Source: Panopea generosa (taxonomy: Eukaryota; Mollusca; Bivalvia; Adapedonta; Hiatellidae). Taken from it: a DNA stretch of 64,000 bases. The stretch spans positions 23,893,757 through 23,957,756 of the forward strand of contig CM055908.1 in the NCBI GenBank assembly GCA_029582155.1. The letters are read 5' to 3'. The notes under the pieces are model-generated. The model had not been told where the DNA came from, ran no database searches, and was given only the letters and a program-made list of their open reading frames with translations. This document shows, piece after piece, positions 11,356 to 26,300 of the stretch. The stretch's first letter is position 1. Every line of letters begins with the position of its first letter. Made by a program: the position numbers and the translations under genes.

Positions 11356-14300
11356 TTATCTCTTTGGGGGGTCCAATATATCCGGATGGTCTGTCCAAAA
11401 CTGTTCTCCAATCAAATCATCATGAATCTTTACAATATCCGGTTTTGGTAATTTTTTAAAATGACGCGCACCTCTATTGTCGTCGCTTGACGACATCGCT
11501 CGAGGGGTTCTTGCTGTTGAAGTAGCCGTTACTGAGAGGTTTAATTGCAGTGTAAGGTCAAGGTCACCATTCATCTGACTCTGCTGAAACAAAAATAAAA
11601 TCATCATGTCGACTATAAGATTTAATAATGAAATATACTGTTGGTACTATGCAGTCAGACAATTCATAATTATCCTAATCACATTGAATTATATTTGTAT
11701 GATTTGTTTGATATTTAGAGTCATTTTAATGCCATCGAGGGCTTACAAATGATCAGTTAACCAAACCACTGTTTCCTGGGATCCTGGAAGGTTAACCAGT
11801 ACTCGAGCACACCCCATCTCCACAAGTAACTGATCACTTCCCACTTGAATCAGTGGTAAGAGCCAAACGACATTTAGATGCACTGCCTTATATCAATCAT
11901 CACGGAGACTGTGGCTAGATGGGGATTCAAACTCGTGACCCCTAATTTAAAGTAGATGTGCCACTTTGGGTCATTTAGTGTGAATTATAATGGAAAAATT
12001 AATTGCCAAGACAAAACTGTATAAGTATAATCCTTTACCGTCATTTAAGAATAAAACATACACCATTAAGTATACAATATATGGTGTTGTGAGATACATA
12101 CATACTGGTAGAGGTACAGTTTCACTTAATCTATTAATAGTACAAACATTCTTCTTCAACTCTTGACCTTAAGGTACCAGCTAAAATCAGATATAAGTAC
12201 CAGGGGTGGTATTCTCCCAAAAATTCTTGACAAAAGTCTTAGATTTGAGCTTGAAAATCCCAAATTTCAACCTTAGATATTTGGGTTACCATGACATATA
12301 AAATAATTGTGAGAGTATGTTTGACTATATATTTAGGCCGTGAGCTAAGACCCTAAATTTAACAAATTGGTACCAATCAGACTGGCAAATTGCTATACTA
12401 TTTTTTGAATAGATACATGTCTTTGGTATATGAAAAAGTCAGGGGGCCACATCTGAGGCACAGCTTAGTGTCTGATTTTAGTGAGTTTCTATGGTAACTG
12501 TAATTTCATTAAAATCATTACAAATAATTTCTTATTTTTTTGGTAAACAAAACAGTTGCATTAGTGCAGTGAATAATTGTTATATGTTTTATCCAATGTT
12601 GTTTAAACAAGAGCAGAAATGTTCTTCTGATATAAAATACCACATTAAGCAATTATTTAGTAATCATTTTGTATTTTTACGTTACAATTACATTTGACGT
12701 TACTTTTTAGAAGTAATATTGATTTCCGATATTTCTATTGAAATCCTTTCCTAGATTTGTTTATAAAATATTCAATTAACATAAACAAAAATACATAATA
12801 AAACACAACTGTATCAGATAAGTTTAAAATATGTAATTCATAATTAGTAGTAATTTCTTCTAAACAATATTTACGTTACATTCATCTGATAAAAACAGTT
12901 ATAATCGTTCCAAAAATCATCTTAAAATATCAGATCAAATTCCTGCAAGCTTTGATTCTTATTAACACCTAAATGGTTTCTTCTCGTCCTAATGCTTTTA
13001 TATAATGTTCTGTGGACACATGTAAGTACAATACAAACTCATTTTTATAACTTTATATAACATAAAATACGTTACAAAAATGTGAAATGTAACGTTTACA
13101 AGTAGTATTTATTCATTTCTTTAAAGTTTAGTTATCAAGCTTAAATTGGATCAGATCAAATTCCTGCAGGCTTGAATTCAAATTAACACCAAATTGAATA
13201 TGGTTTCATCTCGTCCTGATGCTTTTATAAATGTTCCATGGACACATGTTAGTATAATACAAACACAATTTTATAACTTTATATAACATAAAATACGTTA
13301 CAAAAATGTGAAATGTAATATTTACAGGTAATATTGATTCATTTTTTTTTTAAATATAATTATCAAGTTTAAATTGGATCAGATCAAATTCCTGCAGGCT
13401 TTGATTCATATTAACACCCAAATGATATCGTCTCGTCCTGATGCTTTTATAAATGTTCTGTGGACACATGTTAGTACAATACAAACAATTTTTTATAACT
13501 TTATATAACATAAAATACTTTACAAAAATGTGAAACGTAACATTTACAAGTAGTATTTATTCACTTTTTTAAAATATAATTATCAAGTTTAAATTGATCA
13601 TATGAACTGAAACTTAAATCATACAAGCTTGCTAATGCCTTCCATATAACAGAATAAGAATGACGATACATATAGGTACACTCGCAAAATATGGAATGTT
13701 TTTTTAGGAAAATTTTACACAAAATAAAACTTCTGTTTCAGGCAATTATGAACTCTAAAGTAACATAATCTTATACTGTAGTAAAACACTATGTGTATTT
13801 AATCCATTCTGTACATTTCCGTTGTTACAAGAAGTAGTTGGATAGCGTACATGTCACCATTACTGTAATTCTCTCCATCAGAGCTTTCCCTATGTTCCGT
13901 ATCAAAACTCTTACTCGATTTTTGCAGACGGATGAGCATTTTAGTGCATTTAACAGATAATGGCATGTTGGTAATTTACATTATCTAGCGTACTTGCAGG
14001 AGACATGAATTCTATAACAACCTGTGTAGCAGAATATCACTTCATGCATTAAGCTTCCAACTAACCATCTTCCATGAACCATCCGTGATCTTTTGGACTT
14101 GAATTTCAGTAAAGTATATTAGGCTTCTACGCCAGATGTCTGATAATTTGCTCGCAATGAGTGGAGATATAATGTGCCTTCACAGGGTGGAAGTTTTCTT
14201 GATTCAAACCCGAAACATCTTGTTGCACAAGTTATTCACTTTAGTATCAGTAGCCTTTGCAGATATATCCTACATTTGAAGTCTTGGAGAGATGCAATCA

Positions 14301-17300
14301 GCTCGCAAAGTAGTACAATCCATTCTTCACCTAACGTAAACATAGCTGATTGAAATACACTGGACTTCATAACAAATCTAATTGCAGACACCTTTCCATG
14401 ACCATTGAAAGCACACACTGGGTCACATCTGGTAAATGCTTGAAAAACTTCATTATCACTAAGAGAGTTTCCATATGTCTCTGTATGCTGTCTATTCTTG
14501 GTCCTACATCTGATAAATATATGCTCGATCTCCCTGTAAAGTGCCAGACATAGCATAAACACATCTTCTGATTCAATGGCAATAGAGTTAAAGTGTTGAC
14601 TGGCATGTAGCAGCATTTAGCAGCGTGCGAGTTTCAGTTTGAAGATGCCGGCTCTTCCACATGACAAACAGTATCATGCGTTAGTTTATAACATTTGTAT
14701 TATGATGTAAACATCATGCAAACATCTCTTTGTCACCTAGAACGGCAAAGTAGTACGGGACCTTCCAACATCAACAAGAAAATTGGTTAATGCTGTCTTG
14801 CCTTCTGGGAAACCTTAGAGTCATCTCTATTGCTGAATTGGTTGTCCTCTATTGATATTACAGATCCACAATCCACTACCCGAGCTTCTATTATTCATCT
14901 CTGCATTATAGTTTACATCAAATACCACAATAGCTCTAAAGCTATTCTTGCATTGCAGTATCAAATGTGTTTTTGGACAGATCTCCAAACATTAGGTTCT
15001 CAACACTTATTTTGTTGACAATCATCATAGCATCACTAACACTTACTGATCTATGTTGGACATGTTCCTTGCAAGTGCAGATTTATTTGTTTTCTTAAGA
15101 ATACCATGACAGTTAGCCAATGCCAAGGTTAATGGTCCAGGTGGATTTTGAAGTACTTCCTTCACAACCAAATGTCAGCTAGACGCTACCAAAACCATGT
15201 ATTTAAATAACTGGTTATCAACCTCGAGAATGCATTCTTTACAAAATATTTTGATTTGTTTTCTGGACGCTTCCGAATATATTTAGGTGTTTCCTTTGCA
15301 ATATGTCGTAAAACTTATCATATGGATTTTTCTTTCAAAAGATTGTATTCTTGATATGTTAAAGCATAAATAAAGCATTCTCTTCCATTTCCTTATCACT
15401 TAAAAGATCATTACAATGGCAGTAGATATTGCTGTAGCTGTTGATTAAAGAGCACAACCATTTATTCTCAAGTATATTTCTTGGTCTAAATTGTCATCCT
15501 TTTGAATGATCTGTGCTTCAAAATCAACATGGATAAGTCTTAAATAAGCTAGTAGGATAACTTTTCGTCCATACATACATCTGTCTGTCTCTCCGAATGG
15601 GTATTTAAATGCCTATGGTTTAGGTAGGATAATTTTTTTGTTTGATAGTTGGAAAACAGATGAAAAAAAAAATGCAACTTTCTAATCACTTAAAAGGTGC
15701 TTTTATATTGCTTAAGATCACTTAAATACCTGTTAGCTCGAATGTATGTCAACAATTTCTATAAATCACTCCTCAGATATTGCTCGATAGGTTTTCACCA
15801 AATTTTAAGGGAAGCATTCTTACGCGAAGTTTGTTCAAATCAAGACCCTGGTGCCAAGGCTGGACCCGTCCCAGAGGCTTATCAGTTGTTTTCTTATTCA
15901 AAATTTCAACGAAATTCTTCTTGGAAAGTGCAATACCTGGATGATTTTTGCAATAAGTATCTCCCAAGTTTATTTATGTCTTGACCATAGTAGGTCCTGG
16001 CCACGAGAAATCTTAATTTAATAAAGTTTCAATAACCGACCAGCCAAATTCGTTTTTATTCAGTATAGATTTCCCTATGAATAGGGGTTTCAAGTTTGTT
16101 CAAATGAAAGGGTTAGGACTCTTTGGGGGGCCAGAAAAGGGAAATATTTTGATCATCTTAAGAGCTGGATCATTGTTTAATAATAACAATTGGGACGACT
16201 GTGTCCTTTAACCTTTATCCTGCTATGGACGTTTGGTTTTATTAGAATATACACACTGTAGTTAAGAGATTAAGTGCATATATCTTCACCCTGCTATAAA
16301 AAGTGTATTTCTTTAAATAGTATAATCAATTAAATACAGACCTGGGATTGGCTTGCATTCAGCAAAATATAACCAACGAAAGTGTTGATATTTTGACATG
16401 TAAGTTAGATACCCATGGAGCTGAATGGTTTTTTTTATTATCTATTTTTGGAATTATATCTTATTCATCTTGAGAACTCTGTTGTTTAGTAATAACAGTT
16501 GGAACTGGGTCCTTTAACAGTGATCTTATGATCTCCATAAAGTTTAAGCAGGGGTCTAAAAAGGGATGGAATTGTGGATTTTCAAAAGTATCATCTTCAG
16601 ATCTTGAGCATTGTTAAGTCGTATAGTTCGGACTGGGTCCTTTAAAGAGGAATAAATATAATAAGGGACCAGCAGGGGTAGAAGAGAAGGGATTAATGTT
16701 GTATGGTGTTGAGTGTCCCTTTCAAAATTGTTTCAGTCATATCGAGATGGTGTCTACTTGAATCAAACAATATTCTTAGCGTTGTCACACTGAAATATCA
16801 TGTTACAGACATATGGCATGATACCTACTCAGTCACATTACACTGACAACAGGTCAACCAGTCTTATTCTCTAAGTGATGAGCACTAAGTAAGGAAGATT
16901 CTAGTACCATTTTAAATCTTTGGAGTGACTCGACTGGAATTCGATCCCATGATCTACCACATGCGAGGCAGAAGCTCTATCACTAGGATACCACTTCGAT
17001 TAGAAAAAAAATGAAAATGTGAATTTTCCAAAAGCTTCAACTCAAGAATGTAGGTCAAATGTTTTCATATTTCCTATAGAATATCCCTATGATAGAGTTT
17101 TCTTTATTCTAATAAATGGACTGGGATCTACTGAGGCCTTGTATTAAAACACTTCTATAGTAAATATGAGAATGCTATAGGTAAATATAGCTTTTTTAAA
17201 TCTTCTGCAAGTTACAACAACAACAACAAAGTTTATTGTGATATAAGGCCTCCAGCCCACAACACATAATACAAACATGTTAATTATGAAATTGTACACG

Positions 17301-20300
17301 ATGTAAAAAAGATGTCAACAATAAATCATTGTAAGAGCATTGTAATAAGCAGTATCCTGGATGTGGCATATACATAATAGAATATTGTATCTTCAGGGTT
17401 TTTTTTATATCATCATCAATTTTTTACGTTTCTCGAATGCGTAATAAACGTAACATGCAACTGATTGCAATAATTTCTCATTTTTTGTAGACATAAGTAT
17501 TCGGAATTTGTTCATATTAGAATGACAAAAGTATTTTTGTGGAATATATACCCCACAAGTTATATGTTGTATGTCAGTTGGTTGACAGTCCTTTATCAAG
17601 ATTGTTCAAACCGGGTTACTGGGGTAAAAATTAAGGGCTTCCACAGAGGTTAACTTTTACAAAGTGTTAATAAGCACAATGTATGTAGTTTGAATATTTT
17701 ACATCTAGTATTTTCTGGTAACCCTGTATAAAATTTGATCAATCTGGACCCCTTTTGTCAAATTTAGGGCCTCCACAGGGGTCAATCCTTTACTCAGGTG
17801 ATCGACTTGCATGGGCTTCTTGTTTAATACTAATGTATAAATATTTCAAGTTTGTATTTTCATTAATTTCATGAATTAATTTCGTTAGAAATAAATGTTA
17901 AACATGATTAACCAATATATGTATATAAATTATGACTAATTTTCAAATTGTGTAAATAATGTGCGATTTACCCCACCCACTTCGATTTTGCTGTAATTCA
18001 CAAAAAAAAAAAAGAGTTTAACACCTAATTTTGATAAAATCTATAGTTCCCATTTAACCTTATATCATATCTGATTAAATTATTAGGACATATACCATCT
18101 AACATATAAAAAACATAAAATTTATACAATTTTAATGCAAAAATGTGTTCTTAGTGTTGATGTTTTAGATTTTTAATAACAAAAATCCATTTATTTTTCA
18201 ACAGAGTGTGTTTTAATGAAGAACATTACAATTTTCATACATTAATGTGATAAGTAACTTAAAACACATACATTTATGCAGTTAATTTGAAAATCAGATG
18301 TATATTATAAATAATGACATTTTTTAAGAAATTGGCGGCCATTTTGGAAGCCATTTTGGAATTGCTCATTTTCAGACCTTAAGCTGTGCCCGAGATATGT
18401 CCCCCCAGATTTTTTTTGGTGTCGAGATATATATCTTTCAAAAAATCATAGGGGGAATTTGCCAGAAAAATGGTACCAATTTTTTGTTTAGCTCACGGCC
18501 TAATTAGGTGTCCCTACATGCTTGTAAATTTTGCCTAAAAAAAAAAGGTCTCAAAATTCATTCTTGAGTTCAAGTCTAAGAATATTCTTTAGAATGGTTG
18601 GTGAATACCACCCCTGTTACATTTAACTGTTTTAATGAGATATATTAATGGAAAATACATAAAAGTGAAAAGAAATGCAGACACAAAAAAAATGTAGAGA
18701 AACAGTATCGAGAATGGGAAGTAATGCTTACTGAATCTTACAGAGTGAAAAGGATTGCAGTCATAATGCCCAAGAGTGGAAAGTGATGCAAACATAATCT
18801 TCAAGAGCGGAAAGAAATGCAAATATAATGTCTGATAGAAAACAAAATCCAAGAGTGGAAAGAAATGCAGACATAATGTTCAAATCAGCACAACAAAACA
18901 CACCAAAAAACATTCATATAAGTCTATTCAGTCATAAGAATTAACATTTTTTGTCAATTTCTCTTATATAGATTTAGTAAAGTAGGCCCCCACCCGAAGG
19001 GCCAAACCATGAAACCCAGGGGCATGAAATTTATACTTTTTATAAAGAACCTGTAGTCGTCAATAATTATGCTCACCATTTGCTTTTAAGTACTTCCTAT
19101 AATAAAAAGATTTTTAAAGTTTATCTTTATTTTTTTAGCCCACCCACCCCCACCAGGGCCAAACTGAGAGACCGAGGGACATGCAATTCACAATTTCTAT
19201 AAAGGACCTATATGTGTCCATAATCATGCTCACCATTTGTTTCCCAGTGCTTCCGATAGTAAGAAGATATTTGAAGTTTACTGTGAATTTGACTATGGGG
19301 TGTGGAGATCATGCAATTCATAATTTTGATTCACACTTAGGTACAAAAGTTGCAGACAACATTTCATTACAATTGAGTTGACGTTTATTCAGAAGAAGTT
19401 GAAAATGTGAATTGTTTACGGACGCACTAATTCTTCTTAAGCCCTACCAACATGACCAAAATGGGAGACCAAAAAGTGAACAAAGACACATTTATATACT
19501 GATAGAATACATACCTTGTTGACCCTGATGAGAATGGTTCCCTTCCTGTGTAGGGCGTGAAGATTGTTGTAGTTGAGATCAAACTCCTTAAACAGCAACT
19601 CATTTTTGTCGCTTGACATGGTACCCTGTAACAGTCATACAACATTATCTATTATGTGCATATCATGTGGAAGTCTTAAAATGCTATGTGCTACATACCA
19701 ACCCTGCAATTATACAACACTGTATCATAAACCTACACTGTGGAAGTCATACAAGTATATGTATTTCATATCTATCTGTGACAGTCATACAACATTGTGT
19801 ATTATATCAAATTTATTCAACTGTTGTTTCTGGCTAAATGAAAATAATTCAGGAATGTGGTGTCAGTCATAAGGGAATCTTCTTATTCACAAATAAATAT
19901 GGAGAATTATTTTACAGTAATGAAAAACAAGCGCAGTTAAATTATTTCTACATTTTGTATATCAAAGCTGATACTAAAAAAATTACTTTCAAAGCTATAA
20001 CACTTCTTGAACGCTTCTCCACAACTGATATGGCGTCAGATTATATATGTATTGATGCGGATGAAGATGGTTTGCTGAAGTGGTGGTAGTAAAATACGGG
20101 TGAAATAAACCTCTGTGTAGTTAATACAATTAACTAAAAGTCAGTGAATTCTTTATTAAAAGATATTAAGGTCATCCTTGGGAAGGTAATCAATACCTAT
20201 CTCTTCCATTCAAATCAATATTTGGCCAACTGCTGAATTGTACAACATACTTTCATGTACCTGTACATGAAAGGGTAATGTGCCTGTGAGCCAGTACTGT

Positions 20301-23300
20301 CCCCTACCTCTTGTACAGGTTGTGGACACAATACTTATACGTGTGCTGGAGCTGATTGTCAGTTCCTACATTGATGAATTATTGAAAACACAAGGAATAA
20401 TACCTTGAGTCGTTCCTGTGACTGTGCTGGTGTCAAGTCTCTCTCCTGGATCAACTTCCAGAAGCATGTGTTGTACAAGTTGTTAATATGACCTGTAATT
20501 AAAGCAACATATCACCGTTACATCTCAAATATAACATATAATGGTCCCGTACCAAGTTTGGTCAAAACAAGTTTGTAATGACATATTACTCTATTTCAAT
20601 ACGATTTAATTATTCACTCACTTAGTGTAGAGATTTTCTAATATATAAATAAGTCCGATATGATTTAACTATAATATTTTATTCTTAGATGTTCACAGAA
20701 TGATGGTAAGGTATTGACTGCCTATCAAATACACAATCTCCCAATATACAAACTGTAAAAGAATCTAACTGATACCTTTGTATAATTATAAAGTACTGTT
20801 ATACTCCTGGGAGTTCGATGGACAGCATATTCACTTCCTGGGTTGACCAGATCAAAAACCTTTCACACATTTTATTGCCGTTACTTTCTCTTTGATCTGT
20901 CAATCACTCTAACTGCCAGCTTATCCTGGATTAGCTTCCCTGATCAGTCCAGTCATACACACATAAACATTACAAGTTTTAAACTAGAACCTAACTGTCA
21001 GAAACGAGGGGCGATGACAATATAACCGTTGTATTTCCACTCTCACTCTCATTCCTTTATCCTAAGTTCTATATTTTAAATAGAACAGCTTGACTATCTT
21101 CACTGTAATAACACAAAATGCTTCAACAAATAAAAATGATTTACAAAAGATAATAACCTAATGTTTCCTATAAGAAAAGAGGTGCGAGTGAAAATATAGC
21201 TACCTTTACCTAAAGTTTCATATTTCAAATAATATAGCTTGATCGTCTGAACTATAATGACAGACTATGTTTCAACGAGATAATTACCAAATGATCTCCT
21301 GGCTGTTAAAGGACAGTAAGTTACTGAATTTAGGTAATCATGCTATAATATTTCAATATGGAACTTGGGATAGACAAGATGGGGGGTGGGGCCATTATAT
21401 TTTCATATGCCTCTCTTTCCTTACTAGATAAATTATAAAATTATACAAATATCTCAAACAGATTCTTTTGTCTGTTTAAACATATTAGTTCTTGTATTGA
21501 AATAATCAAGCTATAATATTTCAAAATGGAAATTGGGTGATAAAAAATCTAATATGAGGGTTGAACCAGAGTTGTCTATTAATATTAGTGTGCACTTTAA
21601 TGACCTAGTTATGTGTCAATTTGCCATGAAAGGCCATCCATTAATTCATTAATTCATTCATTCATCCAGTGAGCCAGAATTAGTCGGAAAATGAAATTTT
21701 TTTTTAATATAAATGGAATTCATATGAAATTTCATTTGTCTACTGAACCATGGTTTAGGAGCGTATGTGCAAAGTTTTACAATCATGCATAATATAGTTA
21801 ATGAATAATCAACAATTTAGCAAACTGTATTGTCAGTAGGTGGGACAACATCAATTTTGCGTTATTAAGGTTATTTCACTCTGTACAGTAATCACGTGTC
21901 TATCACTCAGTAACGACGGAAAAGCATTTCTAGGAATGTCAATTTTTCTCATATTGGTAATTTATTCCATAGTGATTGACACACTTCTGACATTGTGATA
22001 CCCAGTTGAACACTGATTTAATGTGGGACAAATTTCTTTCGCTGTCATATGCTAGTCTATATTAATCAGTTCTATCACGCGTTTAGCATTCTTATCTGTT
22101 ATCGACCTCGCTTTCCATCCTCTAAGACAAGTAGTCGTAAAACTTTCCGCAAATAATTCATACCAGACATAAATTCTTGTTTAAGACATTGCACAATCAC
22201 CAAATACATTCTGACTCACAGTATTTTTACTTGTTTTTCATTAACAATAAGAATTTTATTGTGTAACGTTGGTCACCCGCCAGATTAGCTAATCTTGAAC
22301 AGTTACTCGTGTGTGATGTCACATGCAACATCACAACATGAGGTGCATGAGGCCAGAAGTAATTAACAGAATCTTAATTGATTATGTTAACCAATTTATA
22401 GTTCTTTGCAATGATTAATAAGGGAAAAATAAGGATTCAAAGTTGCATGTTGTTGACAAGAAATCTGAAATTTGCCCTGCCTATACAAACTTAACGCTGC
22501 CTTAGCAAGCATATTTTCGTTCATTCTATTGCAATGTTTCTAATAGTTTGGACAAGTCAAACAAAGACATGCATCTACATTGATTATAATTTCAATAAAA
22601 TATGTTGACATAATAATAAAGTTGTAATCATTTTACCATTAATTCTAGCCCAACTCTCGTAACTATAATATTTCTGCCCACCACTCCTTACTTACCAGAT
22701 AAATGATACAAATATCTCAAACAACTTACTATTGTTTCAATAAGCAAAGCAAATCATTTTATTGACAATGATCAATCTGTTACACATAAAACAAGTACAG
22801 AAAGTCGGTTAGATGGGATGGAGGGGGAGGGCAGATAAAATATAATGGCTATAATATTACACATGTGAAAATATATCTGACACCAGTAATATCTATTCAT
22901 ATTTCATTAAATATATTTACTTACAATCTGCCTGTCTCCAACTGAGATAATCTCGGAGATTTTTATCTGACGGGTAGAGAACAGTTCTAGAGTCGAACGC
23001 AGGAGGGTACTGCATCATCTGTGTGCCGAAGTGACGTGGCCAAAAATACACAAAGGACGACGCAAACAGGCTAACAACATTCGTGGCTAGCTTACTGCAA
23101 TGGAAGTAGAAGCATTTCACTCAAAATGTTTATTTATCGAGTTTGATTTTAGCAAAATGTCCTTTGCAAGTCTTCGCTATTATTATAAAACTTCACAAAT
23201 CTTAAAAAATATTTGTTTGCTGTGCTCCGATCTTCTCACTCAAAATTGCAGCTACTCAAACTTTTTATTGAATTTAGTGTTTATTTTTTTTCTTAATGAT

Positions 23301-26300
23301 TTCTGTCCATTTCAATTTAAAATGACTATACAAAATCAGAATCTAGCATAAAGAAAATTAGCTCCTACCTATCCATATGAAAAATACTGGGTCGGAGCAC
23401 AGCCAGCAAACATTTTTTTTAGGACGGATAAAAATGAAGGAATATTTGACTATAAGCTAAAAGATTGCACCCTTTTGAAGTAATGTGATTATCACTTATT
23501 GATGGCATGACTTAACATCAGCCTAACAGCTCCTGTTTGCTAGCAATGAGATTGTGTTTCTGTTATAAATCATGGGTGAAATAAATGACAACATTAATTT
23601 TCTTTCATATTGTACATTAAATGTGTTGTACAAATTCTAATAATTCATTTACTATAATTCCTGTTGTGATTAAAATAGTGCCATATTACTGCTATCCTAT
23701 ACACAATAACTAGAGTTTGTGTAATTAACACAATTCAACTGGTGCAAATCTAAGGAGTTAGTTTAGAACTTATTTATTTTACTTCGACTGTGAAACAAGT
23801 TCTTACAACTTAGATATATCACGTTCGAAATCTTCCTGGGTACAACCAGTACTAAGCATATGCGGAAAAAGTGTCTTGCTCAAGGACACCACACATAGCC
23901 ATGGTGGAGGATTGAACCCACAACCCTCCAATCCTGGGTTTGGTGCTCTACTTTTGGACCAAGTGCTCCCTAAGGAGCTAATCCTTTTAAGGAGTTAATC
24001 ATAATGTGAAAAAAACACTGTTCTTTGAGTGATTAGATTCTTTTGGTAGAGATTGCAAGAACTCGGACAAGTGACAGCCATATTAACATGTAAGTATTCA
24101 CCTTGCCCTCCTGTTGTAAACGTTTGTATTTTTCTTGAACACAAAGCTGTACTCGTCACTCTGTCCATAGGCCAAAACAATATCCTTGAACTCTTCCATC
24201 ACTGTCTCTGCGGCACGTGACATCAAGTTCAAGGCTCGATCATCGTTTGGTTTGATGTAATTGTGAGCCTCTGAAAATCTGTAAGAAAGAACTTGGAGAA
24301 TTACTGAAGTTACACATTTATCTTTCTGCACTTACTTACTGTGTCAGATGTAGGTCAAAAGAAGCAAAACGAATGATCAGTTAACCTACTTTTTGAGCAA
24401 ATAAATTATTAACCAACCATCTCACAGAATGTAGATGATGTAATCAGTCCATTTCAACATTTGCCGACAGGAAAATTATGCAATACATTTGCTAATAGGC
24501 AAAATTAAAACACAAGCGGGCTATGCTGGCACCTGATGGAGGAAAAGTTATGTTTAATGTATCGTTACAGACATGTAGTGTGCACATGTAAAATCTTCTT
24601 GAATGTGAAGAATGCCTGCAATGTATTTAATGGATGTATTAACTTGACTAGTCATTCTTGTCAGTTTGAAAATAAAACATTCTTTGTACAATTAAATCTA
24701 TGTTAGGGAAGATATTTCAGCAACTTGTCATTCTGTGATATAATAAATGGTTTTATTGAGGATCTGGAATGAGGCTCTGCAGGCAACATGTAAAATAAGA
24801 TTGATTTCCCCATTTTATAAATTTAATCACATAATTAAGTCGAATACATTGCATACTGTGTTTTGGTCTCTGGTATTTTTGCTCTAATAAACAAGGTTTT
24901 GGTAGTAAGAAAATAATACACACTTGAATAAGAATCATCTTTTAAGCGGTAGATAAAAACATAAACTTTACAAGTCAAAAACATTTAAAATCATGAAAAT
25001 TTGCTATTCCCCCCTACCCCTGCCCCCACCCCACTGAGTCATAATACCATAATACTGTTCTGTTATAATTGGATAATTAATGTCTGAGTTTTCAAAAATT
25101 GCATTCTTGCACCAATATTTATCACCATATCTTAACCAAACTTGGATTTGTGGACACTTTGGCATACATTAGAAACAGGTCCCGAACATTTTGGACTATT
25201 GCAGGGTAACAATAAAATGATGACATCTGAAACAAATTATTGATCTAGTACATTCAACTTAACTGTTGTTTTAGTTGTTTATTTACCCATATAAGCTACT
25301 CAGCAGTTTTTATTGTTAAGTATCTAGTGTAAAATAGTCATACATGCTGTCAAGAGTTATGACCCTAACAATTGTTGCTTTGACCATATATGCACCCATT
25401 ATCATTACCCAATGCTAAGAGGTCTTGCTGAAGTTTTTGCAAAGGTTTAACTGGATAATGTGTTGAGTTATGGCCCTTCCATCATCAAAATAGAGTGATG
25501 GAACTTGTGCAGTTCAAAATTGGTAACTTGTGAAATTCATGGCTTTAACTCAAAATTTTAAATCCAACAAGGAGCGTAACTCTATTAACTAAGAAAGAGA
25601 TATGTTGAACCTGAGAAGTTCACATCACATCATCTTTGTGCACAGTGGTGACAATGCTTCACTGCATTCACATCAACAGTTTCTGAGAAACTGACTTCAC
25701 AAATTGTTGATGGGACTAGTGGACTGATGGAATGATGGCGACCAAACAGACATAATCAAACCATTACGCTAACCTTGAATTACTTAACCTGTAACAGCTG
25801 AATGGGGAAATGTTTCTATTGCCCCTCAAAACAAAAACCTAAAATGATAGGTACCTAACATCATTTTATTACTACAGATGAACAAATGTACATGTAATGA
25901 GCCAAAATATACTATAACTGGTTGAGGAAACATAAATATTATCTCCATCACAAAATCATATACATGTCATTGTCCATCTCTAGCAATAAAATCAACTCTA
26001 CCGAAAATCATGTAAACTTTTTATTTCCAAAAACGTAATAAATCTAACAGACTGGTTTATATACAGTACATGAAGTAGTAAAGTGTGTAAAACAACACAT
26101 TGTCGCAATAAATCTATCAAACCAGTCATACATTTACATATTCAATGAATTTTAAAATAAACTGAGAGAAGCTATATTAGATGTGTGAACACTAAAACCA
26201 CTGTAAATCATTTATTTCTTTAAGAAATATATTAATAATGACATTGACGTCTGATTGATATGCGTGCATAAAATGAGATACATTTAACGTCCCATTCAAA

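Larger units (their letters stand above)
12202..18617. mobile_element. 6.4-kb DNA element with about 260-bp terminal inverted repeats
   Basis: The left end (12202, CAGGGGTGGTATTC) matches the reverse complement of the right end (GAATACCACCCCTG, about 18604-18617). Further in, collinear inverted blocks recur: GGCCGTGAGCTAA at 12334 against TTAGCTCACGGCC near 18488; TTGGTACCAAT near 12368 against GGTACCAAT near 18471; GCACAGCTTA near 12459 against TAAGCTGTGCC near 18380. So the inverted ends extend about 260 bp but have diverged. The interior holds a broken protein gene, a roughly 225-bp tandem repeat, a degenerate 2-kb repeat and a SINE. The element sits in the last THG1 intron. Its superfamily is not identified. 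Confidence 0.65.
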
